Both the position numbers and the translations under genes were made by a program. The notes beneath the pieces are model-generated. The model saw only the letters and a list, made by a program, of their open reading frames with translations. It searched no databases and was not told where the DNA came from. This document shows positions 9,214 through 18,174 of a DNA stretch of 49,951 nt, piece after piece. Origin of the DNA: Formivibrio sp. (GTDB lineage Bacteria; Pseudomonadota; Gammaproteobacteria; Burkholderiales; Chitinibacteraceae); contig JARLJJ010000111.1 in NCBI GenBank assembly GCA_031291275.1, positions 1 through 49,951 of the forward strand. Reading direction: 5' to 3'. Within the stretch, counting starts at the first letter, position 1, and the number at the start of each line of letters is the position of its first letter.

Positions 9214-9849
9214 TCAAGGATAATGCACCAGATCGTCCCGTTCCATGGGTTCGCCTACCGAACCCAGCAAGCGCGCGAAACCAATCAACATCCCGGCAGT
9301 CGCGCCCCAAACCAGACGACCTTCATAATCCAGAAAATGTGACTTGATCCGCATGCCGCCACGTTCCACCCAACGACGCTCATATTGGCTGGGATCAAGC
9401 AGTACTGCAGCTGGAATCTCAAAGACTTCCTCAACTTCCGCCGTATCCGGGCTGAACAGGAACCCCGGTTCTACCAAACCAACAACCGGGGTCACGCAAA
9501 AGAGACTGGACGTTTGATACTCTCCCAACATCCCCAACACCTCGACACTGTGCTGCGAAAGGCCTATTTCCTCTTGGGTTTCACGCAACGCAGTGGCCAC
9601 CAGATCCACATCACAATCTTCACGCGCACCACCAGGAAAAGAAATTTGCCCAGGATGAGCAGGAAGATGTGCCGCACGCCGGGTCAGTAAGATAGTAGGC
9701 CCCTGAGGATGCAATACCAGCAATACCAGCACGGCAGCTTGGCGACCGGCAAGCCTGCCGGCAATATCGCCCCCCAACGGCAATACGTCGCCCGCCAATC
9801 GTTCACGCAGGGACTGAGCCAAACTTTGGCGATCGTGCGGCAGAATCAT
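9214..9849 (-). CDS. nudL: CoA pyrophosphatase, Nudix family
   Basis: A 211-residue protein with a Nudix box reading GGAREDCDVDLVATALRETQ followed by EEIGL, with the catalytic REx2EE Glu residues present. The preceding LTRRAAHLPAHPGQISFPGG segment is the NudL/YeaB signature seen in CoA pyrophosphatases, which cut CoA or oxidised CoA to 4'-phosphopantetheine and 3',5'-ADP. Its ATG overlaps the stop of the upstream membrane-protein gene by one base (TAATG), so the two are probably translationally coupled. Confidence 0.9.
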   Translation of the reverse strand: MILPHDRQSLAQSLRERLAGDVLPLGGDIAGRLAGRQAAVLVLLVLHPQGPTILLTRRAAHLPAHPGQISFPGGAREDCDVDLVATALRETQEEIGLSQHSVEVLGMLGEYQTSSLFCVTPVVGLVEPGFLFSPDTAEVEEVFEIPAAVLLDPSQYERRWVERGGMRIKSHFLDYEGRLVWGATAGMLIGFARLLGSVGEPMERDDLVHYP

Positions 9850-10466
9850 TATTTCACTCTCGGCAAACGCAATTCACGCGAATGGGCTACCAATCGCAAC
9901 ATCAATCCACATATAAATAGCCACCACATGGCCGGTGCCCCCCCGATCTTCATGCCAGCAAGGCCATACCAGAGCAGAGCAACCAGAATCGAAACTGTGC
10001 CATAAAAATCTTCATGCAAGATAAATGGCACATCGTTAACCATCATGTCGCGCACCAGCCCACCCCCTACTGCCGTCACAAAACCCAACATGCACACCCC
10101 GAATGGATTAACACCCATCTCAATGCCAATTTGTGCCCCCGCTATGCTGAACGCCACCAATCCGACTGAGTCCGCCACAATGAACAACTTGTAGAGCAAG
10201 CCACTGTTTTTGCGATGCAATTTGATTGCCCAGGCAAACGCCAATGTCGCAAAAATTATATAAAGAGGACTCGCATCCAGAAAAATTCGCGGCACACGTG
10301 CCACCAGTGCATCGCGGATCATTCCTCCGCCAATGGCTGTTAACAACGCCAGAATTGCCACCCCGAGCAGATCAAACCGCTTGCGAGCGCCAATCAAGTA
10401 ACCGGAAACCGTGAAGGAGGCGGTACCGACAAGGTAGAGCGAATCAAACGCAAGCAAGCTGCTCAT
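9849..10466 (-). CDS. YadS/UPF0126 (TRIC-like) membrane protein
   Basis: A 205-residue inner-membrane protein with about seven hydrophobic segments and two copies of the family motif: LLTAIGGGMIRDAL near residue 45 and FVTAVGGGLVRDMMV near 130. Bacterial UPF0126 proteins fold like trimeric intracellular cation (TRIC) channels; some members are linked to glycine uptake. I use the ATG at 10466 (MSSLLAF) because the longer start at 10478 is a TTG without a ribosome-binding site. Coupled to nudL. Confidence 0.87.
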   Translation of the reverse strand: MSSLLAFDSLYLVGTASFTVSGYLIGARKRFDLLGVAILALLTAIGGGMIRDALVARVPRIFLDASPLYIIFATLAFAWAIKLHRKNSGLLYKLFIVADSVGLVAFSIAGAQIGIEMGVNPFGVCMLGFVTAVGGGLVRDMMVNDVPFILHEDFYGTVSILVALLWYGLAGMKIGGAPAMWWLFICGLMLRLVAHSRELRLPRVK

Positions 10467-10497
10467 GCCATTCAACAATCAAGAAAACCCTAGTTTA

Positions 10498-10526
10498 TCA
10501 GGAGAACCGTTGACATCATCTCCTGA
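10498..10526. promoter_or_regulatory. 8-bp inverted repeat in the divergent yadS/metG control region
   Basis: Arms tcaggaga (10498-10505) and tctcctga (10519-10526) are perfect complements with a 13-bp centre that contains TTGACA. It lies 32 bp upstream of the yadS start and 87 bp upstream of metG. It could be an operator over a -35 hexamer; no T run follows, so it is not a normal terminator. Confidence 0.4.
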
Positions 10527-10568
10527 GACATCCCTGCATTCACAATCACGTCGGCACCGCGAGCTGCG

Positions 10569-10574
10569 CTATAA
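10569..10574 (+). promoter_or_regulatory. Candidate -10 element for metG
   Basis: Perfect TATAAT 38 bp upstream of the metG ATG. No good -35 hexamer is found at 16-18 bp; the TTGACA at 10510 is too far upstream. Confidence 0.45.
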
Positions 10575-10612
10575 TCTGCGCTTCATTTTCATCAGCTCCC
10601 GATCCGGCCATC

Positions 10613-12637
10613 ATGACCCGCAAGATTCTTGTTACCTCCGCCCTGCCCTATGCCAACGGTGCCATCCACCTTGGCCATCTGGTCGAATACATCCAGACCG
10701 ACATCTGGGTACGGATGCAAAAGATGTGCGGACATACTTGTCACTATGTCTGTGCTGATGACACGCACGGTACTCCTGTGATGCTGTCAGCCGAAAAAGC
10801 CGGCATTACGCCCGAACAATTGATTGACCGCGTAAACGCCGAACACCGAACCGACTTCGCCGGGTTCCATGTCAATTTTGACAACTACTACAGCACGCAC
10901 TCGCCGGAAAACAAGGAACTGGTCTATCGCATCTATGCCGCACTGAAAGCCGACGGCAAGATCACCAGCCGCACCATCGAACAGCTGTACGACCCGGAAA
11001 AAAACATGTTCCTGCCGGATCGCTTCGTAAAGGGCGAATGCCCGAAGTGCGGTGCCAAGGATCAGTATGGCGATTCCTGCGAAGTCTGCAGTGCCACCTA
11101 CAGTCCAACCGATCTCAAGAATCCGTACTCTGCCGTTTCGGGCGCCACGCCGGTACTCAAATCTTCCGAGCACTACTTCTTCACACTGGGCGCCTGCCAA
11201 GACTTCCTTCAGGAATGGACCGCAATCCCCGGTTCATTGCAACCGGAAGCCGCCAACAAGATGCAGGAATGGCTGGAAGGCGATCTGCGCGACTGGGACA
11301 TCTCGCGCGACGCACCCTATTTCGGCTTCGAAATTCCCGATGCGCCGGGCAAGTTCTTCTATGTATGGCTTGATGCGCCAATCGGCTACATGGCCTCGTT
11401 CAAGAACCTGTGCAACAAGACCGGGATTGACTTCGACGAATACTGGAAGCCGGATTCGAGCACCGAGCTGTATCACTTCATCGGCAAGGACATCCTCTAT
11501 TTCCACGCCCTGTTCTGGCCTGCCACGCTGAAATACGCCGGACTGCGCACACCGACGGGTGTGTTCACTCACGGCTATCTGACCGTCGGTGGCCAAAAAA
11601 TGAGCAAGAGCCGCGGCACCTTTATCACGGCCAACAGCTATCTCGAACAAGGCTTGAACGCCGAATGGCTGCGCTATTACTACGCAGCCAAGCTCAACAG
11701 CAAGATCGAAGACATCGACCTGAATCTGGAAGACTTCGTTGCGCGTGTGAATGCGGATCTGGTCGGCAAGTACATCAACATTGCCAGCCGCGCTGCCGGT
11801 TTCATTGCCAAGCGCTTTGGCGGCCAGCTTTCTGCCGACCTGGGCAACTCCCCGCTTCTGGCGCGACTGCAAGCTGCGCAAGACGAGATGGCCAAGCTCT
11901 TTGAAGCGCGTGAATACAGCCATGCCATCCGCAATATCATGGCACTGGCTGATGAAGTGAACCAGTACGTTGACCAGAACAAGCCGTGGGAGATGGCCAA
12001 GCAGGAAGGGCGCGATGCCGAACTGCAACAAGTCTGCTCGGTACTGATCAACGCCTTCCGCCTGCTGACCATTTACCTGAAGCCAGTATTGCCGAAGCTT
12101 GCAGCAGAAGTCGAAGCTTTCCTCAATATTGCCCCGTTGGTCTGGAACGACGCATCTACATTGCTGACCGGCCACACCATCAATACCTATCAACACCTGA
12201 TGACCCGCATTGATCCGAAACAAGTCGATGCGCTGGTCGAAGCCAACAAACAAAGCCTGGAACCGACAGTGACTGAACAAGCCAAACCAGAATACGAAAT
12301 CCCCGCTATCGAGCCGACGATCAGCATCGACGACTTCATGAAGATCGACCTGCGCGTCGCCAAGATTATCGACGCCAAGGCAGTGGAAGGCGCTGACAAG
12401 CTGGTATCGCTAACACTCGACATCGGCAGCGAAACGCGGCATGTATTCGCCGGCATCAAGTCGGCCTACAAGCCGGAAGACTTGATCGGCCGAATGACGG
12501 TGATGGTCGCCAATCTCGCGCCGCGCAAGATGAAGTTTGGTTTATCCGAAGGCATGGTACTGGCCGCCGGCGGCGATGGCGGTCTCTACATCCTGACCCC
12601 GGATGAAGGCGCGAAGCCGGGCATGCGGGTAAAGTAG
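10613..12637 (+). CDS. metG: Methionyl-tRNA synthetase
   Basis: A 674-residue class I synthetase. The HIGH-type motif is in [13 protein letters not shown] near the N terminus; the zinc knuckle is [17 protein letters not shown] (about residues 143-159); KMSKS is at residues 329-333. The C-terminal domain from about 570 is the EMAP/Trbp-type tRNA-binding OB fold ([14 protein letters not shown] to the end), found in dimeric MetRS. It charges tRNA-Met with methionine. Length is normal for the family. Transcription starts in the divergent region with yadS and probably ends at the hairpin at 12665. Confidence 0.98.
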   Translation: MTRKILVTSALPYANGAIHLGHLVEYIQTDIWVRMQKMCGHTCHYVCADDTHGTPVMLSAEKAGITPEQLIDRVNAEHRTDFAGFHVNFDNYYSTHSPENKELVYRIYAALKADGKITSRTIEQLYDPEKNMFLPDRFVKGECPKCGAKDQYGDSCEVCSATYSPTDLKNPYSAVSGATPVLKSSEHYFFTLGACQDFLQEWTAIPGSLQPEAANKMQEWLEGDLRDWDISRDAPYFGFEIPDAPGKFFYVWLDAPIGYMASFKNLCNKTGIDFDEYWKPDSSTELYHFIGKDILYFHALFWPATLKYAGLRTPTGVFTHGYLTVGGQKMSKSRGTFITANSYLEQGLNAEWLRYYYAAKLNSKIEDIDLNLEDFVARVNADLVGKYINIASRAAGFIAKRFGGQLSADLGNSPLLARLQAAQDEMAKLFEAREYSHAIRNIMALADEVNQYVDQNKPWEMAKQEGRDAELQQVCSVLINAFRLLTIYLKPVLPKLAAEVEAFLNIAPLVWNDASTLLTGHTINTYQHLMTRIDPKQVDALVEANKQSLEPTVTEQAKPEYEIPAIEPTISIDDFMKIDLRVAKIIDAKAVEGADKLVSLTLDIGSETRHVFAGIKSAYKPEDLIGRMTVMVANLAPRKMKFGLSEGMVLAAGGDGGLYILTPDEGAKPGMRVK

Positions 12638-12664
12638 CCCGCAAATTTGTCCTTGCAGCGTCAG

Positions 12665-12710
12665 GCACGAAGAACACCCAAACAGAATCAGGGTTTTCTT
12701 CGTGCTTTTT
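12665..12710 (+). terminator. Rho-independent terminator after metG
   Basis: Perfect 10-bp stem gcacgaagaa (12665-12674) / ttcttcgtgc (12696-12705), then five T. The 21-nt loop is longer than usual. Confidence 0.7.
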
Positions 12711-12752
12711 CCGTTAAATAAAGAGCGCGCGTACCTTTTCCGGGAGATGCGA

Positions 12753-13028
12753 ATGATTGCCAAACGGATACAAGTTTTTGGGCTGGTTCAGGGTATTGGC
12801 TTTCGCTGGTACACCTGCAGGGAAGCTCACCACCTTGGCATTGTCGGCTGGGTTCGGAACCGAAGCGATGGCAGCGTTGAAATCCATGCACAAGGACCGG
12901 AAGCCGCCGTGAACGCCTTGACTGCTTGGACAAGGTCCGGACCAGAACATGCACGAGTTGATCGAGTTGAAACAACAAGCTGCCCTATCGAGCCACTGGT
13001 CGGATTCTGCGAACACGAAACCGCATAA
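12753..13028 (+). CDS. acyP: Acylphosphatase
   Basis: A 91-residue protein with the acylphosphatase signature: VFGLVQGIGFRWYT near the N terminus (catalytic Arg in GFR) and GWVRNRSDGSVEIHAQG with the catalytic Asn. It hydrolyses acyl phosphates to carboxylate and phosphate in the cytoplasm. The usual GVGFR is GIGFR here, a conservative change. I chose the ATG at 12753, which has a GGGAG ribosome-binding site 8 bases upstream. The 218 bp from here to the polyene cluster hold no recognisable gene. Confidence 0.92.
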   Translation: MIAKRIQVFGLVQGIGFRWYTCREAHHLGIVGWVRNRSDGSVEIHAQGPEAAVNALTAWTRSGPEHARVDRVETTSCPIEPLVGFCEHETA

Positions 13029-13246
13029 CACCAGGCCATCAGGCATCATCCGTTAGTACATAAGCGGAAGAGACTTGCGACTCACAAGCCAAGCAATAAT
13101 TCTTTCACCTACGAATATTTTCTTATCGATTGCTTTTGTCATCCACTTACAACACATAACCCACAATAGCTGTAGGTAATTGCAAGGATCGGCAACTCCC
13201 TCTGTTAGAATCGCAAAATTTTGTAAATCACCCGCCCTTGAGAGCT

Positions 13247-13987
13247 ATGAACTCAACCTATGGCACCGCGCCAGGATTTTCACTACGCAACTGGTCCGCT
13301 TGGGCACCAGGGCTGGAAAATCAGCAAGACTGGCTCGACTGGCGAGCAAACCCTCTGTTGCCGTCTGGCGACACGACGCCGGCCGCAGCCTGTCTGCCTC
13401 CATTATTGCGGCGTCGTGCATTGCGTCTCGGTCGAATGGCACTGGAATCCCTCTCGAACATTGCCAAAACTGCACCAGCAGAATCACCTGTCATTTTTGC
13501 CTCTCGCCACGGCGAAGTGTTGCGTTCACAGCGCTTGATGGCTGAATTGATTACGGAAGGCAATGTGTCGCCGCAATCGTTCAGTCTCTCGGTCCACAAC
13601 GCTACCATTGGGCTCCACACCATTGCCCAAGGCTGTCAAGCCAACGTTACCGCGCTCGCTGGTGGTAACGCGACGGCCTCCGCCCTATTGATCGAGGCCA
13701 TGGGCCTGTTGGTCGATGGCGCGCCCTCGGTTCTGATTGTTGCCTGCGACGAGACGCTGCCAGATTGTTACTCGACCTATGCAGATGAACCGCAAGCGCC
13801 ATTCGCCTGGGCTGCGGAACTCGTTGCCGGCGAAGAGTTCATGCCCGGTACCCAGCTTGTGCCTCCTGTTACGAAAACCCTGCCAGAGTTGCTTGATCTT
13901 TTCCGTTTTCTGATCGACCCTCAGCAATCCGTTTGGCACGCCACCTCTGGCTCTTTGCAATGGCAGCGCACCGGACAATCATGTTGA
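13247..13987 (+). CDS. Ketosynthase-like chain-length factor of the APE cluster
   Basis: A 246-residue protein of the short beta-ketoacyl-synthase N-terminal-like family that opens APE clusters. It matches only the N-terminal half of a ketosynthase. The stretch that should hold the nucleophile reads SVHNATIGLHTIAQG, with no Cys, so it should be catalytically silent in condensation. In characterised APE systems such a subunit pairs with an active ketosynthase as a KS/chain-length-factor dimer; that role is inferred here. I start at the ATG at 13247; a TTG nine bases upstream is also in frame. Its stop overlaps the acyltransferase start. Confidence 0.8.
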   Translation: MNSTYGTAPGFSLRNWSAWAPGLENQQDWLDWRANPLLPSGDTTPAAACLPPLLRRRALRLGRMALESLSNIAKTAPAESPVIFASRHGEVLRSQRLMAELITEGNVSPQSFSLSVHNATIGLHTIAQGCQANVTALAGGNATASALLIEAMGLLVDGAPSVLIVACDETLPDCYSTYADEPQAPFAWAAELVAGEEFMPGTQLVPPVTKTLPELLDLFRFLIDPQQSVWHATSGSLQWQRTGQSC

Positions 13988-14748
13988 ATCTCGGTCGTCT
14001 TTGGCGGGTAGTGGCTACCGGATTCTGTTTTGTCATGTTCGGTGTCGGCGGCTTGGGCATTGCCGGGGCAGCACTGCCCCTGCTGATCCTGATTCCCGGC
14101 CGGCATCGACGCCAATCGCTGACACGGGAATTGGTTCACTACAGTTTCCGCTTGCATGTCGCGTTGATGCGACTGACCGGGGCCATCGGTTGTGTTGTTC
14201 ATGGCAAAGAAAAACTGGCACGTGGAGGCTTGCTGATCCTCGCCAATCACCCGTCGCTGATAGATGTCGTCATGTTGATGTCGCTGGTCCATCGCCCGGA
14301 TTGCATCGTCAAGGCAGCGTTGTGGCGTAATCCGTTTACCTGGGGACCAGTAAAGCTGACCGGTTTTATCAGCAATGCCAGCGGACCTGCCTTGGTTGAA
14401 GCCGGAATTGCCTCGGTTCGCAGTGGCAATAATCTGATTATTTTTCCGGAAGGCACACGTACTGTGCCAGGTTGTTTGTCGGTATTTCAGCGCGGTGCGG
14501 CGAATATCGCCAGCAGAGGCGATTTAACTATTACACCGGTTATCATTACCTGTTCGGAAACATTCCTGACCAAGGGACAACCCTGGTACAACGTGCCCCG
14601 GCGCAAACCCATTTTCGAACTGACGGTATTGGATGATTTGCCGCCAGCCAGCCAGATCACAGGATCAGACGAGCCTGCCCGTCAAGCTCGCCGCCTGACC
14701 GAATATCTGACGCACTATTTCTACGAGGAGGTAGAACAACATGGATAA
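13981..14748 (+). CDS. 1-acyl-glycerol-3-phosphate acyltransferase-like protein (APE cluster)
   Basis: About 255 residues with an N-terminal hydrophobic segment (FCFVMFGVGGLGIAGAALPLLILI) and PlsC acyltransferase motifs: NHPSLIDVV (HX4D catalytic pair) and FPEGTRT. Members of this family in APE clusters probably transfer the polyene or a fatty acyl group to a lipid carrier at the inner membrane. The ATG at 13981 overlaps the previous stop codon; ATGs at 13933 and 13960 would add up to 16 residues. It overlaps the next gene by 8 bases. Confidence 0.82.
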   Translation: MLNLGRLWRVVATGFCFVMFGVGGLGIAGAALPLLILIPGRHRRQSLTRELVHYSFRLHVALMRLTGAIGCVVHGKEKLARGGLLILANHPSLIDVVMLMSLVHRPDCIVKAALWRNPFTWGPVKLTGFISNASGPALVEAGIASVRSGNNLIIFPEGTRTVPGCLSVFQRGAANIASRGDLTITPVIITCSETFLTKGQPWYNVPRRKPIFELTVLDDLPPASQITGSDEPARQARRLTEYLTHYFYEEVEQHG

Positions 14749-15001
14749 CCTGATCGCCGAGATCAAAACATTGCTGATCAGCAGCCTCAATCTGGAAGAC
14801 ATTCAGCCTGACGACATCGATACCGATGCCCCATTATTTGTCGATGGATTGGGATTGGACTCGATCGATGCGCTGGAACTCGGCGTGGCGCTACAACGCC
14901 GCTACGGGCTGAGTCTCGCCGGTGATTCCGCCGAAACCAGACAACATTTCACCTCGATTGCAGCCCTGGCTGCTTTTGTTACCACCCACCGAACCAAGTA
15001 A
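14741..15001 (+). CDS. Acyl carrier protein 1 (APE cluster)
   Basis: An 86-residue acyl carrier protein. The phosphopantetheine attachment site is the Ser in GLGLDSIDALEL, a good match to the DSx motif. It carries the growing polyene or the starter unit as a thioester. The start has a GAGGAGGT ribosome-binding site lying inside the end of the acyltransferase gene. It is one of two carrier proteins in tandem; the pair may divide starter loading and elongation. Confidence 0.92.
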   Translation: MDNLIAEIKTLLISSLNLEDIQPDDIDTDAPLFVDGLGLDSIDALELGVALQRRYGLSLAGDSAETRQHFTSIAALAAFVTTHRTK

Positions 15002-15010
15002 GAGAAGCAC

Positions 15011-15256
15011 ATGGAAAAACAGGAAATCCACGACTGGATCGCCACGACCTTGCACGAAACCTTTGAAATCGATCTGGCCCGGATCACGCCACAAGCACGT
15101 TTGTATGAAGATCTCGACATCGACAGCATTGATGCAGTGGACCTGATGGTGCAGCTGAAGCATCACACAGGCAAACGCCTGCAGCCAGAAACCTTCAAAA
15201 CCGTGCGCACCATCCAGGATGTGGTCGACGCCGTATACGCGCTTTACCAAAACTAA
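15011..15256 (+). CDS. Acyl carrier protein 2 (APE cluster)
   Basis: An 81-residue acyl carrier protein with the attachment Ser in DLDIDSIDAVDL. It begins 9 bp after the first carrier-protein gene, and its final base overlaps the ATG of the membrane-protein gene. It is only distantly similar to the first carrier protein, which argues for a separate role rather than a recent duplication. Confidence 0.92.
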   Translation: MEKQEIHDWIATTLHETFEIDLARITPQARLYEDLDIDSIDAVDLMVQLKHHTGKRLQPETFKTVRTIQDVVDAVYALYQN

Positions 15257-15789
15257 TGCCCGGCTGGTTTTCCCTGCTTCCCGGGCTGCTGATTCCTGCC
15301 TGGTTCTGGATTGCCCAACTGCATGGTTGGCCTTTCTGGCCCGCAGGCTTGCTGCTGATCCCGCTCGCCTGGCGCGGCGCGGGTAGCCTGCAGCTGCCGC
15401 GCTGGGCCCTGCTCGGCGCGACTGTCCTCGGTCTGGCAGCCGTGTTAGCTCGTCGTGAGCTGCCGGTCCTGTTCTATCCCGTGCTGATGAACACCGCCTT
15501 CCTGACAGTATTCGGCTTGAGCCTGCGTGCGAGTCAGACCGTGATCGAGCGCATTGCCCACTTGCGCGAACCGGATTTGCCCCCCGCAGCCATTGCCTAC
15601 ACTCGCAAGGTCACCATCGCCTGGTGCATTTTTTTTGGCCTGAACGGGCTGATTGCATTGTGGACGACACAACAGGACCGCATGATCTGGACGCTCTACA
15701 ATGGCGCGATTTCCTACCTGCTGACCGGACTGATGTTTGCCGGCGAATGGCTGATCCGGCAACGGGTTCGGAGACAGACGCATGGCTAA
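15256..15789 (+). CDS. APE-cluster inner-membrane protein
   Basis: A 177-residue, strongly hydrophobic protein with about five to six membrane segments, ending in the basic tail RQRVRRQTHG. It belongs to the COG4648-type membrane proteins that recur in APE clusters next to the acyl-activating ligase. No catalytic motif is visible. A role in lipid-linked assembly or as a membrane scaffold is plausible but not shown. It overlaps the next gene by 8 bases. Confidence 0.75.
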   Translation: MPGWFSLLPGLLIPAWFWIAQLHGWPFWPAGLLLIPLAWRGAGSLQLPRWALLGATVLGLAAVLARRELPVLFYPVLMNTAFLTVFGLSLRASQTVIERIAHLREPDLPPAAIAYTRKVTIAWCIFFGLNGLIALWTTQQDRMIWTLYNGAISYLLTGLMFAGEWLIRQRVRRQTHG

Positions 15790-17434
15790 GATGCGTGATT
15801 TGGGTCGCTTGCTCGCGGCAGAGCAAAACCATGGCATCGCCACGGCATTGCGTGACGATGTCGCTCGCGCCACCGCTTGGCTGCAAAACCAGCCACCAGG
15901 GCCGGCTGCGCTGTTCCTTGCCGATACCCACCTGTTTGCGATCTGGCTGCTGGCCTGCTGGCAGAATGGCCGCTACGTGATCCTGCCCGGCGATGCCACT
16001 CCTGCCACCACGCAGCATCTGCAGCTACGCGGCGCACTGTTGCTGGGTGATTTTTCCGGCGCGGCACGACGTGACTGCCCGCAAGAAGGGCTGGTTGCAG
16101 CACTGCGTATCTGCCCGGACAGCCAACCCGCAGTCGAGGTATTCACCTCCGGGACTACGGGCGCGCCGATCAGCATCGTCAAGGCGCTGCATCAACTCAA
16201 CGCCGAAGTGCAGGTATTGGACAAGGTATTCGGCGCAAGCCTGCCTTGCGATCTGGAGTTTCACAGCACCGTCAGCCACCAGCACCTGTATGGCTTGCTG
16301 TTCTGCATCCTGTGGCCGCTGGTACGTGGGCAACAGGCACTGGCGAGCCTCGTCACTTACCCGGAAGAACTGCTCGTCAATACCCATGACTACGTACTCA
16401 TCTCGAGCCCGGCTTTTCTCAAGCGTCTGCCCAGCGAACTACCCTGGCCAATACCGTCGCGCTGCCGGCAGATTTTTTCCTCCGGCGGCCCGCTGCCTGC
16501 CAGCGCCGCGTTGAAGGCGCGTGAGTGCCTCGGCGCCAGCGTAACCGAAATCTACGGCAGCTCGGAAACCGGCGGCATTGCCCGGCGCAACGATCCGGCT
16601 GCCGACTGGACCGTGCAACCCGGCGTGGAAGTGCGCCTGGAAGAAAATGGCTGCCTTGCCGTGCGTTCGGCCTTCCTGCCCGACACCAACTGGTTCGTCA
16701 CGGCCGACCGCGCGCGCCTGACCGACGGCGGATTTGTACTGGCCGGTCGCGACGACCGCATCGTCAAAATAGAAGAAAAACGCATCTCGCTCACAGCGCT
16801 GGAAACCGCCTTGCAAGCGCACGAGTGGATCAGCGAAGTTCGGGTCGTGCCACTTGAAGGCTCACGCCTCGTGCTGGCAGCCGTGGCTGTACTATCACCC
16901 ACAGGCCAAGCCGCGCTTTCAAGCAAAGGAAAATTCGCACTCAGCCAAGCACTGCGTACCGCGCTAGCAGGCGAATTCGAACGCGTCGCCCTGCCCCGGC
17001 GTTGGCGTTTTGTTTCACACTTACCGGTCAATCCCATGGGAAAAACCACCGATTTGGCACTCGTTGAACTCTTTACTGCAAAGCAAAATCTACCCTTGGT
17101 GATTCAGCAGCACGCCACGGCAACCGGCATTGCGTTACAGCTCGAACTCAAACCTGAACTGGCTTGTTTTGATGGGCACTTTCCAAACCTGCCGATTCTT
17201 CCCGGCGTCGCCCAGCTGGAATGGGCCGTGCATTTCGGCTGCACGCTGCTTGGTGCTCCGACCGAGTTCCAAGGCATGGATGCGATCAAATTCCAACAAA
17301 TCATCCGCCCCGGCAGCCAGATCGAACTGGTGCTCGACTACTTGCCGGCCAAGCAACAATTGCAGTTTCGCTATCAATCCGCATCCGGCCAACATTCGAG
17401 CGGCCGCATACGTCTGGGTGAACCGTCCGCATGA
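15782..17434 (+). CDS. Acyl-activating ligase fused to a hotdog dehydratase (APE cluster)
   Basis: A 550-residue two-domain protein. Residues 1 to about 430 form an AMP-dependent synthetase: phosphate-binding loop TSGTTG (122-127), SSETGG and the hinge RDDRIVKIEEKRISL. It should activate the aromatic starter acid and load it on a carrier protein. Residues about 435-550 form a FabZ-like hotdog domain with FDGHFPNLPILPGVAQLEWA (catalytic His466), which should dehydrate 3-hydroxyacyl-ACP. The two activities are separate genes in some APE clusters. There is no stop or frameshift between the domains, so it is a real fusion. Confidence 0.87.
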   Translation: MAKMRDLGRLLAAEQNHGIATALRDDVARATAWLQNQPPGPAALFLADTHLFAIWLLACWQNGRYVILPGDATPATTQHLQLRGALLLGDFSGAARRDCPQEGLVAALRICPDSQPAVEVFTSGTTGAPISIVKALHQLNAEVQVLDKVFGASLPCDLEFHSTVSHQHLYGLLFCILWPLVRGQQALASLVTYPEELLVNTHDYVLISSPAFLKRLPSELPWPIPSRCRQIFSSGGPLPASAALKARECLGASVTEIYGSSETGGIARRNDPAADWTVQPGVEVRLEENGCLAVRSAFLPDTNWFVTADRARLTDGGFVLAGRDDRIVKIEEKRISLTALETALQAHEWISEVRVVPLEGSRLVLAAVAVLSPTGQAALSSKGKFALSQALRTALAGEFERVALPRRWRFVSHLPVNPMGKTTDLALVELFTAKQNLPLVIQQHATATGIALQLELKPELACFDGHFPNLPILPGVAQLEWAVHFGCTLLGAPTEFQGMDAIKFQQIIRPGSQIELVLDYLPAKQQLQFRYQSASGQHSSGRIRLGEPSA

Positions 17435-18174
17435 GGATTTGCGCGCTGATCCCGGTCTACAACCACGAACACGCAATCGCCACGGTCGTGCAGCAGGTGC
17501 TCGCGCAAGGCCTGCCCTGCATACTGGTCGACGACGGCAGCCATGCCGCTTGCCGGCAGGTGCTGGAACGGTTGCAGGCCGAACATGCTGAAACCGTCAC
17601 GCTGCTGCGCCTGCCCGTCAACCAGGGCAAGGGCGGCGCGGTGCTGGCCGGGATGCAGGCAGCCATGGATACCGGCTTTACCCATGCGCTGCAGATCGAT
17701 GCCGACGGCCAGCACGATACCAATGCGATTGCGGATTTCATTGCCGCCAGCCAGATGCAACCTGATGCCGTAATTTGCGGCTATCCGCACTACGATGCCT
17801 CTGTGCCTCGCGCCCGGCTTTACGGCCGCTATGCCACGCATGTCTGGGTGTGGATCAATACCCTGTCGCTGCGCATCCGTGATTCGATGTGCGGTTTCCG
17901 CCTCTATCCGCTGGCCGCCACGCTGGCTGTCGCCAATAAAAACCACATTGGCCGGCGCATGGATTTCGACACCGAAATCCTGGTGCGCATGGACTGGGCC
18001 GGGATTCGCATCGTCAACCGCCCGATTCGCGTGAGTTACCCACTCGATGGCGTATCGCACTTCGATGCGCTGCACGACAACTTGCGCATCAGCTTGATGC
18101 ATACCCGACTCTTTTTCGGCATGTTGCCCCGTTCTCCGCGCTTGCTGTGGCGGCTGTTACGAGGGGAAAACTGA
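17431..18174 (+). CDS. Family 2 glycosyltransferase (APE cluster)
   Basis: A 247-residue GT-A enzyme. It starts with VYNHEHAIATVVQQVL, has DDGSHAACRQVL and the metal-binding QIDADGQHD. The fold is like dolichol-phosphate mannose synthase or other undecaprenyl-type glycosyltransferases, without C-terminal membrane helices. In APE clusters it probably decorates the lipid anchor or head group with a sugar; the donor is unknown. It overlaps the ligase/dehydratase gene by 4 bases and the next gene by 1. Confidence 0.88.
   Translation: MRICALIPVYNHEHAIATVVQQVLAQGLPCILVDDGSHAACRQVLERLQAEHAETVTLLRLPVNQGKGGAVLAGMQAAMDTGFTHALQIDADGQHDTNAIADFIAASQMQPDAVICGYPHYDASVPRARLYGRYATHVWVWINTLSLRIRDSMCGFRLYPLAATLAVANKNHIGRRMDFDTEILVRMDWAGIRIVNRPIRVSYPLDGVSHFDALHDNLRISLMHTRLFFGMLPRSPRLLWRLLRGEN

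Noticed and set aside
11234..12280. A 348-residue minus-strand open frame
   Set aside because: Antisense shadow of metG.
13180..13211. TTGCAA ... TAGAAT upstream of the APE cluster as its promoter
   Set aside because: The spacing is 20 bp, too long; the real cluster promoter is not identified.
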